Positions 34,620 through 45,991 of a stretch of 64,000 nt of DNA are shown here, piece after piece (within the stretch, counting starts at the first letter, position 1; each line of letters opens with the position of its first letter). This stretch comes from CAMDTE01 sp964504345 (lineage in GTDB: Bacteria > Bacteroidota > Bacteroidia > Flavobacteriales > Schleiferiaceae), in the NCBI GenBank assembly GCA_964504345.1, contig CAZDDX010000007.1:1-64000 (forward strand). The letters run 5' to 3'. The position numbers and the translations under genes are program-made. The notes beneath the pieces are model-generated. The model saw nothing but the letters and a program-made list of their open reading frames with translations, ran no database searches and had not been told where the DNA came from.

Positions 34620-35645
34620 TTACAGGGTCTCGGCGACCGTTTTCTGTTCTTTAATCCATGCGGCGTATTCTTCCTCAGACACCACCACAATAGGCATTTG
34701 CATGTTGTAGTGCGCTGCGCCACAGATTTTGTTGCACAAAATCAAGTAGTCGAATACATACGGCTCTTTGCCGGCCTTGGCACGCACCGCGTTGATGCGC
34801 TCCACTTTGGCTACCATGTCCGGGTCCTTGCGCATGTCTGCGGTCGTCACCGTAGGGGTGAACTGGAATTGGGTGGGAACACCCGGTACGCAGTTCATTT
34901 GTGCGCGGAAATGCGGCATGTACGCCGAGTGAATGACGTCTTGCGAACGGAATTTGAACACCACCGGACGGCCTACGGGAAGGTAGATTTCCGGAGTGAC
35001 TTGGTCGTCGGCAGACTTGGCGTCCAAGGTATCTACCCCCAAGGCGTTGGTTCCGGCAATCAAGCGCACGTTGGCGTTGCCCAAATCGTTGTCCTTGCCG
35101 GCGTAACGAGCAGTCCACTTGAACTGTTGTGCATACACCTCCACCACAATGGGTTCGTTCTCCTGGGAGGGGTTCATGATGGTACTCCAGGTGCTCAAAC
35201 CGTACAGAATCAACACGGCCAAAATCACCGCTGGAACAACGGTCCAAACAAGCTCCAACTTGTTGTTGTGCTCAAAATACGAAGCCTTGCGCCCAGCCGT
35301 TCCGCGATACTTGTAGGCAAAGTAGAACAATACCGGTTGAACAATCAAGAACATCACAATGATGATGCCCATGGAAATGTCCCACAGGTTGTCGTACTGA
35401 GGTCCGTGTTCCGACGCCGGCAAGCCCAAGGTGTCTGGCATCCAAGCGTACACCATGGCAAAGAAGGACGCGATGAAGGCAATGCCAAACACGAGCATCC
35501 AAAAACCTTGACGGTCGTTGTCCTCCGGGGTGGGCAAGGCGGTGTCTTCTTCGCGAATGGCCGAAGAAAGTTCGTAAATCCGTACAATCTGGATGACGGC
35601 CAAGACGGCCAAAACCAGTACTGCTGCTATTAAAATTCCGTTCAT
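34620..35645 (-). CDS. ctaC: Cytochrome c oxidase subunit II (CuA)
   Basis: 341 residues. Two N-terminal hairpin helices (with further hydrophobic segments near 3-20, 50-70, 92-112 and 130-150) precede a periplasmic cupredoxin domain. The CuA site is seen as VIHSAYMPHFRAQ (first His) and CNKICGAAHYNM (two Cys, His and Met). Pre-domain helix TVVPAVILAVLILYGLSTW is typical. It accepts electrons from cytochrome c or directly from alternative complex III and passes them to subunit I, whose gene begins 21 bp downstream. The SCO chaperone gene is in a separate block at 8.7-9.4 kb. Confidence 0.94.
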   Translation of the reverse strand: MNGILIAAVLVLAVLAVIQIVRIYELSSAIREEDTALPTPEDNDRQGFWMLVFGIAFIASFFAMVYAWMPDTLGLPASEHGPQYDNLWDISMGIIIVMFLIVQPVLFYFAYKYRGTAGRKASYFEHNNKLELVWTVVPAVILAVLILYGLSTWSTIMNPSQENEPIVVEVYAQQFKWTARYAGKDNDLGNANVRLIAGTNALGVDTLDAKSADDQVTPEIYLPVGRPVVFKFRSQDVIHSAYMPHFRAQMNCVPGVPTQFQFTPTVTTADMRKDPDMVAKVERINAVRAKAGKEPYVFDYLILCNKICGAAHYNMQMPIVVVSEEEYAAWIKEQKTVAETL

Positions 35646-35657
35646 GAGATACCGCGC

Positions 35658-37124
35658 TTATTGATGGAACAGTTCACTTTCTTTCAACATGGGGTGGTTG
35701 TGCTGCTTCAGTGAAGCCGCTCCCAAATTCCGTCCTACCACCAAGATGAACAAACCGGCGAAGAACAAGAAGCCCCCGATTTCAGCTGCGCCAAAACCGT
35801 AACCCATGCCCACCGAACCCGGCATGATCATGATGTAGTGGTCCATCCAGTGACCCACCAAGACAAAGAACGATGCCAACGAAATGAATCCCAAGATGCG
35901 CTTTGCGTCCCGACTGACCAACAGCAAGAAGGGAACCAAGAAATTCAAGACCACCATGGTGATCAAGTAGGGTTTGTACTCGCCAAAACGCGCCATGTAG
36001 TAAGTTACTTCTTCTGGAATGTTTGCGTACCAAATCAACATGTACTGAGAGAACCACAAGTAGGTCCAGAAAATGCTGAACGCGAACATGAACTTGCCCA
36101 AGTCGTGCTGGTGGTTGGAGTTGATCCAAGGCAGATGGCCGCCCAAACGCAGGTAAATAACGATCAAATTCAATACCACGATCGACGTCACAAACATGCC
36201 CGCGAAGGTGTACCAGCCAAACAACGTGGAGTACCAGTGTGCATCGATGGACATGACAATGTCCCAAGCGCTGGTGGAGGAAGTAACGGCGTAGAGAACC
36301 AAGAAAACGGCGGAAAGAGTACGCTGTTTTTTCCACAAATTCTGACCCTTGGGAAGGGCGTCTTCAGCCAAGCTGTTCTTGCGCAATAAGTAGGCGCCGC
36401 CAAACCAAATCACGATGTAGGCCACCAACCGAGCAATAAAGAACGGACCGTTCAAGTAACCGGCCTTGCCCGCAATGATTTCGTCGTAATTGGGGCTGTT
36501 GACATCCATGATGCCTTCGTGCATCCAGTGCCATACCCCGTGAACGTGGTACACCCCGGCGATGGCAATGAACAAAATCACCAACAAAGGCACAATGACC
36601 CAAAGAGAAACCGCTTCAAAAACCCGCGTCAAACCGGCAGACCAGCCCACTTGAGCAGCGTACTGGATGGCCAGGAAAAACGTAGCACCAATACCCAAGG
36701 ACAAGAAGAAAATGGAGTTCACCAACAAAGCAGACCAAGGACGGTTACCGCTTTGGTCCACGTGGTGGGCGTCGTGCATTTCTGCACCTCCGTGTTCTGC
36801 ATGGGCCTCGCTGTGTGCGGCTTCAGCTTCGTGGGATTCGGAAGGACCGTGGTGTTCGCCGGTAGCCACCGCGTGAACGGCCGTGTCTGCAGGGACCTCG
36901 TCGGTGTGAACCACTGCTGTGTCAGCGTGACTGGCAACTTCATGGTCACCGTGTGCGACGGCAACTGCGGCGTGTTCGTTGTGGTGATCCGCAGCAGCAG
37001 GACCGTGCGCATGGTGGCCGGTTTCAGCAACCGGATCTTGTGTAAAACCTATGGCCAAACCCACGGCTCCCGCGAGAACCAACGCGTAGGCCAGGAATTT
37101 AACATTGCGGGGAAGAACAAACAT
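35658..37124 (-). CDS. actF: Alternative complex III subunit ActF, with a His-rich insert
   Basis: 488 residues, integral membrane subunit of alternative complex III (quinol:electron acceptor oxidoreductase), related to ActC/NrfD but on the ActF branch. Ten or so helices are visible. Between helix 1 (about 10-29) and helix 2 (about 130-158) lies a low-complexity segment (residues 37-121) with 20 His and many Ala/Glu, unlike the rest of the protein. If the N-terminus is inside, this segment faces the periplasm. It is the fifth of the act genes in transcript order after actE, and is followed 12 bp later by ctaC. A metal-binding role for the insert is inference. Confidence 0.9.
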   Translation of the reverse strand: MFVLPRNVKFLAYALVLAGAVGLAIGFTQDPVAETGHHAHGPAAADHHNEHAAVAVAHGDHEVASHADTAVVHTDEVPADTAVHAVATGEHHGPSESHEAEAAHSEAHAEHGGAEMHDAHHVDQSGNRPWSALLVNSIFFLSLGIGATFFLAIQYAAQVGWSAGLTRVFEAVSLWVIVPLLVILFIAIAGVYHVHGVWHWMHEGIMDVNSPNYDEIIAGKAGYLNGPFFIARLVAYIVIWFGGAYLLRKNSLAEDALPKGQNLWKKQRTLSAVFLVLYAVTSSTSAWDIVMSIDAHWYSTLFGWYTFAGMFVTSIVVLNLIVIYLRLGGHLPWINSNHQHDLGKFMFAFSIFWTYLWFSQYMLIWYANIPEEVTYYMARFGEYKPYLITMVVLNFLVPFLLLVSRDAKRILGFISLASFFVLVGHWMDHYIMIMPGSVGMGYGFGAAEIGGFLFFAGLFILVVGRNLGAASLKQHNHPMLKESELFHQ

Positions 37125-37147
37125 ACTTCTTGCTTTATTCTATTAAA

Positions 37148-37765
37148 TTACAGTGCAGCCGTAGCCGTGGTATCCGCAGCAGGAGCCGCAGCACCACCTC
37201 CGTTTTGCTCGGCGCGCAACTGGAATACGTATTTGATGATTTTCCAACGCTCGTCGTACGACAACTGAGACGCGTGCGAGCCCATGTTGTTCTTGCCGTG
37301 CATGATTACGTGGTAGGCAGAACCTGGAGTGATGTCTGGAAGACGGTCGGAACCGTAACCGGGAACACCCAAGATCTTTTCGCGCTGCATCAAAATGCCG
37401 TTGCCGTCCCCTTTTTCGCCGTGGCAGTGCGAACAGAATTGTCCGTAGAGCACTTTTCCGTCCTCAGCATTCAATTCCGAAAAGTAGGCGGGAACTTCAG
37501 AATTGCGCTTGGACAATTCGTAGGCTTCATTGGTATTGGGCAAACCGTACGGCACCTCGCCGCGCGATACCGTACCGGCTACCGGCTTGCGGGCAGACAA
37601 ACCATCGGCAAACTGCGTTGCGGGTTGGTACGCCTCCAAAGATGGAGAACGATACATGTCGTCCATGTACACGTAGCCCGGAGTGGTTTTGTCCCAGTTG
37701 CACGCTGCAGTAAATGCGATCAAAGAGGCAGCGGCAAGAGTTGCGGAAATTCGGTTTAGAGTCAT
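37148..37765 (-). CDS. actE: Alternative complex III subunit ActE, monoheme cytochrome c
   Basis: 205 residues. The N-terminus looks like a lipoprotein signal with Cys22 (FTAACNWD), although the residue at -3 is Thr rather than the usual aliphatic. A class I cytochrome c fold carries one heme motif, FCSHCHGEKGDG, with a distal Met in NNMGSHASQL. ActE is expected to hand electrons from ActA to the oxidase. The C-terminal tail is Ala/Gly/Thr-rich. It lies between actD and actF with 11 and 23 bp gaps. Confidence 0.92.
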   Translation of the reverse strand: MTLNRISATLAAASLIAFTAACNWDKTTPGYVYMDDMYRSPSLEAYQPATQFADGLSARKPVAGTVSRGEVPYGLPNTNEAYELSKRNSEVPAYFSELNAEDGKVLYGQFCSHCHGEKGDGNGILMQREKILGVPGYGSDRLPDITPGSAYHVIMHGKNNMGSHASQLSYDERWKIIKYVFQLRAEQNGGGAAAPAADTTATAAL

Positions 37766-37776
37766 CCGTTCAGCAA

Positions 37777-38295
37777 TTAGGCGTGGGTGATTTCAATGGC
37801 GCCGGTCTTCTTCAACAGGTCCACCACGTGATCGCCGTCTTCAACTTCGATCATGAACTTGTCGTCCGTGGTGCGTGGATCTGGATTTTGCGGGGCACGA
37901 CCGGGGTACAACCCGTTCAGAACGAAAAACGTCCAAACCATCAAGTGGGCCGTAAAGAATACCGTCAATTCAAACAAAACCGGAACAAATGCAGGCATGT
38001 TCCAACCCCATGTGGCGTTGGGTTTACCGCCAATGTTCATGGGCCAATCCACGATCATCTGGAAATAGGTAATCGTCACGATCGTGGTCAAACCCAACAA
38101 ACCGTATAAAAAGGCCGCCATGGCAATGCGCGTTTCCTTCAAACCCATGGCCTTGTCCAAGCCGTGGATGGGGAAAGGCGAATAGACCTCATTTACCGCT
38201 ACGCCTTGCGCGCGGAGCTCTTTTACGGCACCCAAAACAACATCGTCGTCGTCGTACAGGGCGCGTACCAAGGGTTTTGAATCAGTGGTGTGCAT
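37777..38295 (-). CDS. actD: Alternative complex III subunit ActD (DUF3341)
   Basis: 172 residues with an N-terminal soluble part of about 55 residues and two helices (near 60-82 and 100-122). GVAVNEVYSPFPIHGLDKAMG is the DUF3341 signature. ActD is a structural subunit of alternative complex III without cofactors. Its ATG overlaps the end of actC by 14 bp. Confidence 0.93.
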   Translation of the reverse strand: MHTTDSKPLVRALYDDDDVVLGAVKELRAQGVAVNEVYSPFPIHGLDKAMGLKETRIAMAAFLYGLLGLTTIVTITYFQMIVDWPMNIGGKPNATWGWNMPAFVPVLFELTVFFTAHLMVWTFFVLNGLYPGRAPQNPDPRTTDDKFMIEVEDGDHVVDLLKKTGAIEITHA

Positions 38296-39676
38296 GGTCG
38301 TCTTCCGTGTGGTGTTTCTTTTGGCTCTCTCCTGAAGACTTCAAAATGGTCTTCAATTCGGCTTGAGCAATAACGGGGAATGTGCGGGCGTACAGAAGGA
38401 ACAATACGAAGAAGAATCCGATGGTTCCCATGTAGAAGGCAATGTCAATGGACGACGGCGAGAACATGGCCCAAGAGGACGGCAGGTAATCGCGGTGCAA
38501 CGAGGTCACGATGATGACAAAGCGCTCAAACCACATGCCGATGTTCACCACAATGGAGATGATGAAGGTGAACACCAAGTTAGTACGCAGTTTCTTGGAC
38601 CACATGAACTGCGGAGAGAACACGTTGCACGTCATCATGGACCAGTACGCCCACCAGTAAGGACCCGTGGCGCGGTTGAGGAACGCATACTGCTCGTACT
38701 CCACACCGGAGTAGTAGGCAATGAACAATTCCGTGATGTAGGCAACACCCACAATAGAACCCGTCACCATGATGATGATGTTCATCATCTCAATGTGCTG
38801 AATGGTGATGTAGTCCTCCATCTTAAAGAGTTTGCGCACGATGATCAACAGGGTTTGCACCATGGCAAATCCGGAGAAGATGGCGCCCGCAACGAAGTAC
38901 GGAGGGAAGATGGTGGTGTGCCAACCTGGGATAACGGAGGTGGCGAAGTCCATGGATACGATGGTGTGTACGGACAATACCAACGGAGTGGCCAAACCGG
39001 CCAACACCAAGGAAACTTCTTCAAAGCGCTGCCAGTGCTTGGCCTTACCGCCCCAGCCGAAGGCCAAAATACGGTAGATGTGCTTTTGAATGGGGTTGAT
39101 GGCACGGTCGCGAATCATGGCGAAGTCGGGAATCAAACCGACGTACCAGAAAACGGTGGATACGCTCAAATAGGTAGAGAGCGCGAATACGTCCCACAGC
39201 AACGGAGAGTTGAAGTTTACCCACAAGGAACCGAATTGGTTGGGGATGGGCAACACGAAGTAGGAAACCCAAACACGACCCATGTGGATCACGGGGAACA
39301 ATGCTGCCTGGATTACCGAGAAAATGGTCATGGCCTCCGCGGAGCGGTTGATGGACATGCGCCACTTTTGACGGAACAACAGAAGTACCGCTGAAATCAA
39401 GGTACCCGCGTGGCCAATACCTACCCACCAAACGAAGTTGGTGATGTCCCAAGCCCAACCAACGGTCTTGTTCAGGCCCCAGGATCCGATACCGTTGGCA
39501 ATGGTCCACAGGATGCCGCCCACGCCCCAGAGGAACATGGCCAAGGCAATGCTAAAAGCAATCCACCAGGCCTTGGGCGCTGTGGACTCAACGGGGCGAA
39601 CAACGTCCAACGTGATGTCGTGGTACGTCTTATCTCCTAAAACTAGGGGTTCGCGAACGGGCGATTCGTAGTGCAT
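38282..39676 (-). CDS. actC: Alternative complex III subunit ActC (NrfD-like)
   Basis: 464 residues, NrfD/PsrC-family membrane subunit with about ten helices; it contributes the quinol-oxidising site together with ActB. Recognisable stretches include TNFVWWVGIGHAGTLISAVLLL, NRSAEAMTIFSVIQAALFPVIHMGR and GSTVSMDFATS-like VSMDFATSVIPGWHTTIFPPYFVAGAI. The last 12 residues (KKHHTEDDHAHH) are His-rich. It follows actB by 14 bp and overlaps actD. Confidence 0.94.
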   Translation of the reverse strand: MHYESPVREPLVLGDKTYHDITLDVVRPVESTAPKAWWIAFSIALAMFLWGVGGILWTIANGIGSWGLNKTVGWAWDITNFVWWVGIGHAGTLISAVLLLFRQKWRMSINRSAEAMTIFSVIQAALFPVIHMGRVWVSYFVLPIPNQFGSLWVNFNSPLLWDVFALSTYLSVSTVFWYVGLIPDFAMIRDRAINPIQKHIYRILAFGWGGKAKHWQRFEEVSLVLAGLATPLVLSVHTIVSMDFATSVIPGWHTTIFPPYFVAGAIFSGFAMVQTLLIIVRKLFKMEDYITIQHIEMMNIIIMVTGSIVGVAYITELFIAYYSGVEYEQYAFLNRATGPYWWAYWSMMTCNVFSPQFMWSKKLRTNLVFTFIISIVVNIGMWFERFVIIVTSLHRDYLPSSWAMFSPSSIDIAFYMGTIGFFFVLFLLYARTFPVIAQAELKTILKSSGESQKKHHTEDDHAHH

Positions 39677-39690
39677 GTGCGATCGCAGGA

Positions 39691-42738
<3,048 letters not shown>

Positions 42739-42746
42739 AGTCTCGA

Positions 42747-44027
42747 TTAATAGTGGCATTTACCGCATTCCAAACCACCGATCTTGTCCACGGTGATCTT
42801 CTCGCCTTGGTACTTGGCCTTCAGTTTGTCGTGCATTTCGGCGTAGTAACCGTTGGATTCCGTTTTAACCTCGGTCTCGCGGTGGCAGTTGATGCACCAC
42901 CCCATGGTCAATTCGGAGTACTGGTACACCTCGTCCATGGTTTCTACCGGGCCGTGGCACGTTTGACACTCAACACCACCCGCCGTAACGTGCTGTGCGT
43001 GATTGAAGTAGGCCAAGTCCGGCAAGTTGTGGATGCGTACCCATTTGATGGGCTTTTCTTCGTAGCCTTCCGTGTAGGCGCGCTTTTCAGGATCCCAACC
43101 GATGGCCTCGTAAATTTTCGCGATTTCCGGAGAACGCTCGCCACCGTACTTCAGTTGACCGGTGGTGGAATCTGTAATTTCCGAACCGTCGATGTACATG
43201 TGGCAGTTCATGCAAACGTTCGCGGAAGGAATTCCGCTGTGCTTGCTGTGACGCGCTGAGGAGTGGCAGTAGTTGCAGTCCACCTTGTTTTGTCCGGCGT
43301 GTACTTTGTGGGAGAACGCAATCGGCTGGTGCGGCTGGTAGTTCTGTTCCACGCCAACGCCCATCAGGAAGCTGTACAGAGCTTGCAAGAACCACAAAAC
43401 CAAAACAATGGTGGCAAACGTCATGAAGCGCTTGTTGCGGATGAGAAGTTTGGTGAAGCCGTCCAAATCTTCGCGCAAGTTGGTGGGCTGTTCGCCGTTA
43501 ACTTGCTTCAAAGTATTCCGGATGCGAAGCAAAAGCACCACAAAAAGGGTCAGGAACGACGCCAGGATGATCAAGGTCAGCAGTGAATTGTCTTCTGCAG
43601 GAGCTGCTGCAGCCGTTGCGCCAGCCGCCGGGGCTGCACCCGCAGCGGGAGCGTCACCTGCATCCGTGTAGGCGATAATGTTGCGGATATCGTCGTCGGA
43701 GAGTGCTGGGAAATTGGTCATGACCGAACCGCCGTACTCCGCAAAAATGGCGTTGGCGTCCGCATCCCCACTCGCCCGAAGGGCTGCGTTGTCGCGAATC
43801 CAGAGGATCAGCCACTGCTCGGAACGTCGTTGAGACACCCCGGCCAGGGCAGGCCCCACCAATTTCTTGTCGAGTTTGTGGCAGGACGCGCAGTTCTGCT
43901 TAAACAGTTTTTTGCCGAGTTCGAGGTCAGCTTCGGCTTGGGCCGAAAAGCCTAACGAAGTGAAAGCCAGTACTGTGAACAGTAACAAGCCCGCAAATCG
44001 GCGGAGGGAAGAGGCGTTTTGCTTCAT
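42747..44027 (-). CDS. actA: Alternative complex III subunit ActA, multiheme cytochrome c
   Basis: 426 residues. A signal peptide (about 1-28) precedes a class I-like cytochrome c domain with one motif, NCASCHKLD (about residues 43-50), an Ala-rich linker, two hydrophobic helices (about 150-170 and 205-225), and a multiheme domain with five motifs: CNYCH, CMNCH, CQTCH, CINCH and the C-terminal CGKCH. Six CxxCH motifs in all. ActA carries electrons from ActB to ActE. It heads the act operon; the ATG at 44027 lies 36 nt downstream of an exact -7 element, whereas an in-frame ATG at 44045 would leave almost no leader, so 44027 is preferred. Confidence 0.93.
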   Translation of the reverse strand: MKQNASSLRRFAGLLLFTVLAFTSLGFSAQAEADLELGKKLFKQNCASCHKLDKKLVGPALAGVSQRRSEQWLILWIRDNAALRASGDADANAIFAEYGGSVMTNFPALSDDDIRNIIAYTDAGDAPAAGAAPAAGATAAAAPAEDNSLLTLIILASFLTLFVVLLLRIRNTLKQVNGEQPTNLREDLDGFTKLLIRNKRFMTFATIVLVLWFLQALYSFLMGVGVEQNYQPHQPIAFSHKVHAGQNKVDCNYCHSSARHSKHSGIPSANVCMNCHMYIDGSEITDSTTGQLKYGGERSPEIAKIYEAIGWDPEKRAYTEGYEEKPIKWVRIHNLPDLAYFNHAQHVTAGGVECQTCHGPVETMDEVYQYSELTMGWCINCHRETEVKTESNGYYAEMHDKLKAKYQGEKITVDKIGGLECGKCHY

Positions 44028-44062
44028 AAATGTTGCCTGGGGCATCGTTCAACCAAACGGGG

Positions 44063-44070
44063 CAAAATTA
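44063..44070 (-). promoter_or_regulatory. Promoter -7 element of the act-cta operon
   Basis: TAATTTTG, exact TAnnTTTG, ends 35 nt before the actA ATG at 44027. Confidence 0.55.
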
Positions 44071-44171
44071 ATTCACAAACAGGCCTTTTCCGCCCATCTG
44101 CTGTGGCTTTTTCTAATTTATACACATTCTAAATAAGGGCTGGACAATGATCCCCAGGCATCAAATTATCC

Positions 44172-44179
44172 TATCTTCG
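44172..44179 (+). promoter_or_regulatory. Possible -7 element of the SPOR-domain gene
   Basis: TATCTTCG, one position from TAnnTTTG, ends 4 nt before the ATG at 44184. Confidence 0.4.
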
Positions 44180-44183
44180 TATC

Positions 44184-44597
44184 ATGCGCAGTATCACTTT
44201 TGTACGGGTAGTTTTTATGGGTTTCACGCTTGGTCTCAGCGCGGAAGTTGTTGCGCAAAATTTGGACAGCGCTTGGACGCGGTATGCGGCACTGCCGGAG
44301 GTTCAAAAAGCGTGTAAGCCGGGCCCAATGGCCTACCGCATTCAGTTGTTTAGTGGGTCGCGCACCGACGCCCTCGCCTTGCGCAACCAGGCCCGAGCGT
44401 TGGTACCAGACTCCAATGCAACAATGCAGTTTGACGCTCCGTACTTCAAGGTATACGCCGGAGTGTATACGTACCGAATGCAAGCGGAACGCCACCTCCC
44501 CGCCTGGCGTCTTCTTTTTCCAGGGGCCTTTGTGGTGGAAACGCCCATTCGACGGAGCAGCATCCCCAAAGAGCGTTTGCGATCCAAACCCAACTAA
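44184..44597 (+). CDS. Small exported SPOR-domain protein
   Basis: 137 residues. A signal peptide (about 1-25, ending EVVAQ) is followed by a short helical piece and a SPOR-like domain, AYRIQLFSGSRTDALALRNQARAL through YFKVYAGVYTYRMQAERHLPAWRLLFPGAFVV, the fold that binds glycan strands stripped of stem peptides at division sites. It is a single short gene between the act operon and a convergent thioredoxin gene, bounded by its own promoter and a terminator. The SPOR call is by sequence pattern; a cell-envelope role is inference. Confidence 0.78.
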   Translation: MRSITFVRVVFMGFTLGLSAEVVAQNLDSAWTRYAALPEVQKACKPGPMAYRIQLFSGSRTDALALRNQARALVPDSNATMQFDAPYFKVYAGVYTYRMQAERHLPAWRLLFPGAFVVETPIRRSSIPKERLRSKPN

Positions 44598-44601
44598 ATA
44601 A

Positions 44602-44633
44602 TAAAGGGTCGCCCGCATCCGGACGACCCTTTA
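44602..44633. terminator. Hairpin terminator between convergent genes
   Basis: TAAAGGGTCG and its exact complement CGACCCTTTA flank a 12-nt loop between the SPOR gene (end 44597) and trx (end 44655). The flanking T tracts are short, so strength is moderate. Confidence 0.6.
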
Positions 44634-44654
44634 GAATCTCAGTGGCTCGTGCAA

Positions 44655-44966
44655 TCAAACTGCATCCAGGTGTGGCTTCAAGATGCTCGCCAACTGGGCC
44701 GCAGAAAGCGCTCCGGACTGGCGCCAAGTGGGTTCTCCGTTCTTGAATAAAATCAAAGTGGGAACCCCCTGCACCTGCAGCGCTCCCGCCAATTGTGGAT
44801 TTTGGTCCACATCGATCTTAATGACTTTTACCCGGCCGGTATGTTCCTTGGCGAATACTTCCAGCTGCGGGGCCAGCGCCTTGCACGGTCCGCACCACGT
44901 AGCAAAAAAGTCCACCAAAACGGGCGTGGGTCCGGAAATGAGCTCCCCAAAAGATCCTGTTGCCAT
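44655..44966 (-). CDS. trxA: Thioredoxin
   Basis: 103 residues, standard thioredoxin length and fold without a signal peptide, so cytoplasmic. The active site is WCGPC (Cys25 and Cys28), with the cis-Pro region VQGVPTLILFKNGE and the conserved KVIKIDVDQNP. It lies 20 bp downstream of a double rhodanese gene and is probably the last gene of a rhodanese-rhodanese-thioredoxin operon. Thioredoxin can regenerate persulfidated rhodanese cysteines, so the context suggests sulfur or persulfide handling. Confidence 0.92.
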   Translation of the reverse strand: MATGSFGELISGPTPVLVDFFATWCGPCKALAPQLEVFAKEHTGRVKVIKIDVDQNPQLAGALQVQGVPTLILFKNGEPTWRQSGALSAAQLASILKPHLDAV

Positions 44967-44986
44967 GTTGCGCGATGCTTTAAAGG

Positions 44987-45649
44987 TTACTTAACGGTTT
45001 TCTTGCCTTGGGCTTCCCAGGCGAGAATGCCTCCGGATAAATGGACGGCTTTTTTGAAACCCAGCGCTTTGGCTTTGCTCAAAGCCTGACCGCTTCGACC
45101 GCCGGAACGGCAGTACAGGTACAGGGGGGCGTTTTTGTCCAAAGCCGCCAAACGCTTTTCGAAGTCGGGACTGTAAATGTCTACGTTGACGGCGCCGGGC
45201 AGATGCCCTGCGGCAAATTCTGCGGGGGTGCGCACGTCCACCAATTGACCTTTCGTTTGCAGGGATTTCTCAAAAACGGCAGGTGACTGGTCCGCGGTAG
45301 ACGTACTCTGCGCACAGGCGGTTTGACCCAACCCCAGCGTAACCAGTAGGGCCAAGGCCAACAAACGCGTCCACGGACCGGCGTTGTGAACTTGGTACCC
45401 CTGGCCTTTCAGGATTGACGCCGCTTGGGCGGAACGCATGCCGGAAGCACAGCAAACCACCACGGTTTGGTCTTTTTTTACCTTTTTCTCCACCTCGGAC
45501 AGGTTGTTCAAAGGGATGTTGAGCGCCTTGGGGGCGTGTCCACCTTGAAATTCGCCGGGCGTACGAACATCCACCACGATGGCGCCGTCGGCCACCAACT
45601 GCTTGTAGTCCACTCCCGGACCCATGAGCTTCTTGAAAAATCCAAACAC
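44987..45649 (-). CDS. Fused double rhodanese with a central signal-like segment
   Basis: About 220 residues with two complete rhodanese domains. Domain 1 (about 1-92) has the active loop CCASGMRS; domain 2 (about 125-215) has YCRSGGRS. Between them, at about 94-113, lies RLLALALLVTLGLGQTACAQ, which has the features of a signal peptide or membrane anchor and ends in Ala-Cys-Ala. The two domains would therefore lie on opposite sides of the inner membrane if the segment inserts. The start is uncertain: GTG at 45649 gives VFGFFKKL, matching the family N-terminus; TTG at 45658 and ATG at 45625 are alternatives. It directly follows a single-domain rhodanese gene. Confidence 0.85.
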   Translation of the reverse strand: MFGFFKKLMGPGVDYKQLVADGAIVVDVRTPGEFQGGHAPKALNIPLNNLSEVEKKVKKDQTVVVCCASGMRSAQAASILKGQGYQVHNAGPWTRLLALALLVTLGLGQTACAQSTSTADQSPAVFEKSLQTKGQLVDVRTPAEFAAGHLPGAVNVDIYSPDFEKRLAALDKNAPLYLYCRSGGRSGQALSKAKALGFKKAVHLSGGILAWEAQGKKTVK

Positions 45650-45658
45650 GGCCGCCAA

Positions 45659-45931
45659 TTACATTTTGTGAATCTGAACGTCGGTCCAGCCGCCGCCGTT
45701 GTACAGGCCTTCAATGCCGTGGGACTCCAAGAACATCTTGGCCTGGCCGCTGCGGTTGCCGCTGGCACAGCACAGGATGATGGGGCGCGAGAGGGCGTTG
45801 ATTTCTTCCACGAGATCCGGTATGGTTTGCAACGGCATGTTGATGGAGCCCGGCACGTGGCCCATGGAGAACTCGCCTTCCGAACGTACGTCGATGATGG
45901 TGGCCTTGGGGTCGTTGATGATTTCGTTCAT
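45659..45931 (-). CDS. Single-domain rhodanese-like protein
   Basis: 90 residues, a complete small rhodanese (IIDVRSEGEFSMGHVPGSINMP and the active loop CCASGNRS) without a signal peptide, so cytoplasmic. It is expected to carry sulfur as a Cys persulfide. The ATG at 45931 lies 31 nt below an exact -7 element; an in-frame ATG at 45964 would overlap that element and is rejected. It heads the operon with the double rhodanese and thioredoxin genes, and a CRP/FNR-type palindrome lies just upstream. Confidence 0.88.
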   Translation of the reverse strand: MNEIINDPKATIIDVRSEGEFSMGHVPGSINMPLQTIPDLVEEINALSRPIILCCASGNRSGQAKMFLESHGIEGLYNGGGWTDVQIHKM

Positions 45932-45961
45932 GATTGGAGCAGTATTGATTCGATTACGGTG

Positions 45962-45969
45962 CAAAAGTA
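45962..45969 (-). promoter_or_regulatory. Promoter -7 element of the rhodanese-thioredoxin operon
   Basis: TACTTTTG, exact TAnnTTTG, ends 30 nt before the ATG at 45931. Confidence 0.5.
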
Positions 45970-45991
45970 CGGGTGCAGTAGGTGGCGCGAA

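Noticed and set aside
34305..35633. A 442-codon plus-strand open frame opposite ctaC and the start of ctaD
   Set aside because: Complement of conserved oxidase genes; composition His/Val-rich as expected from a shadow frame.
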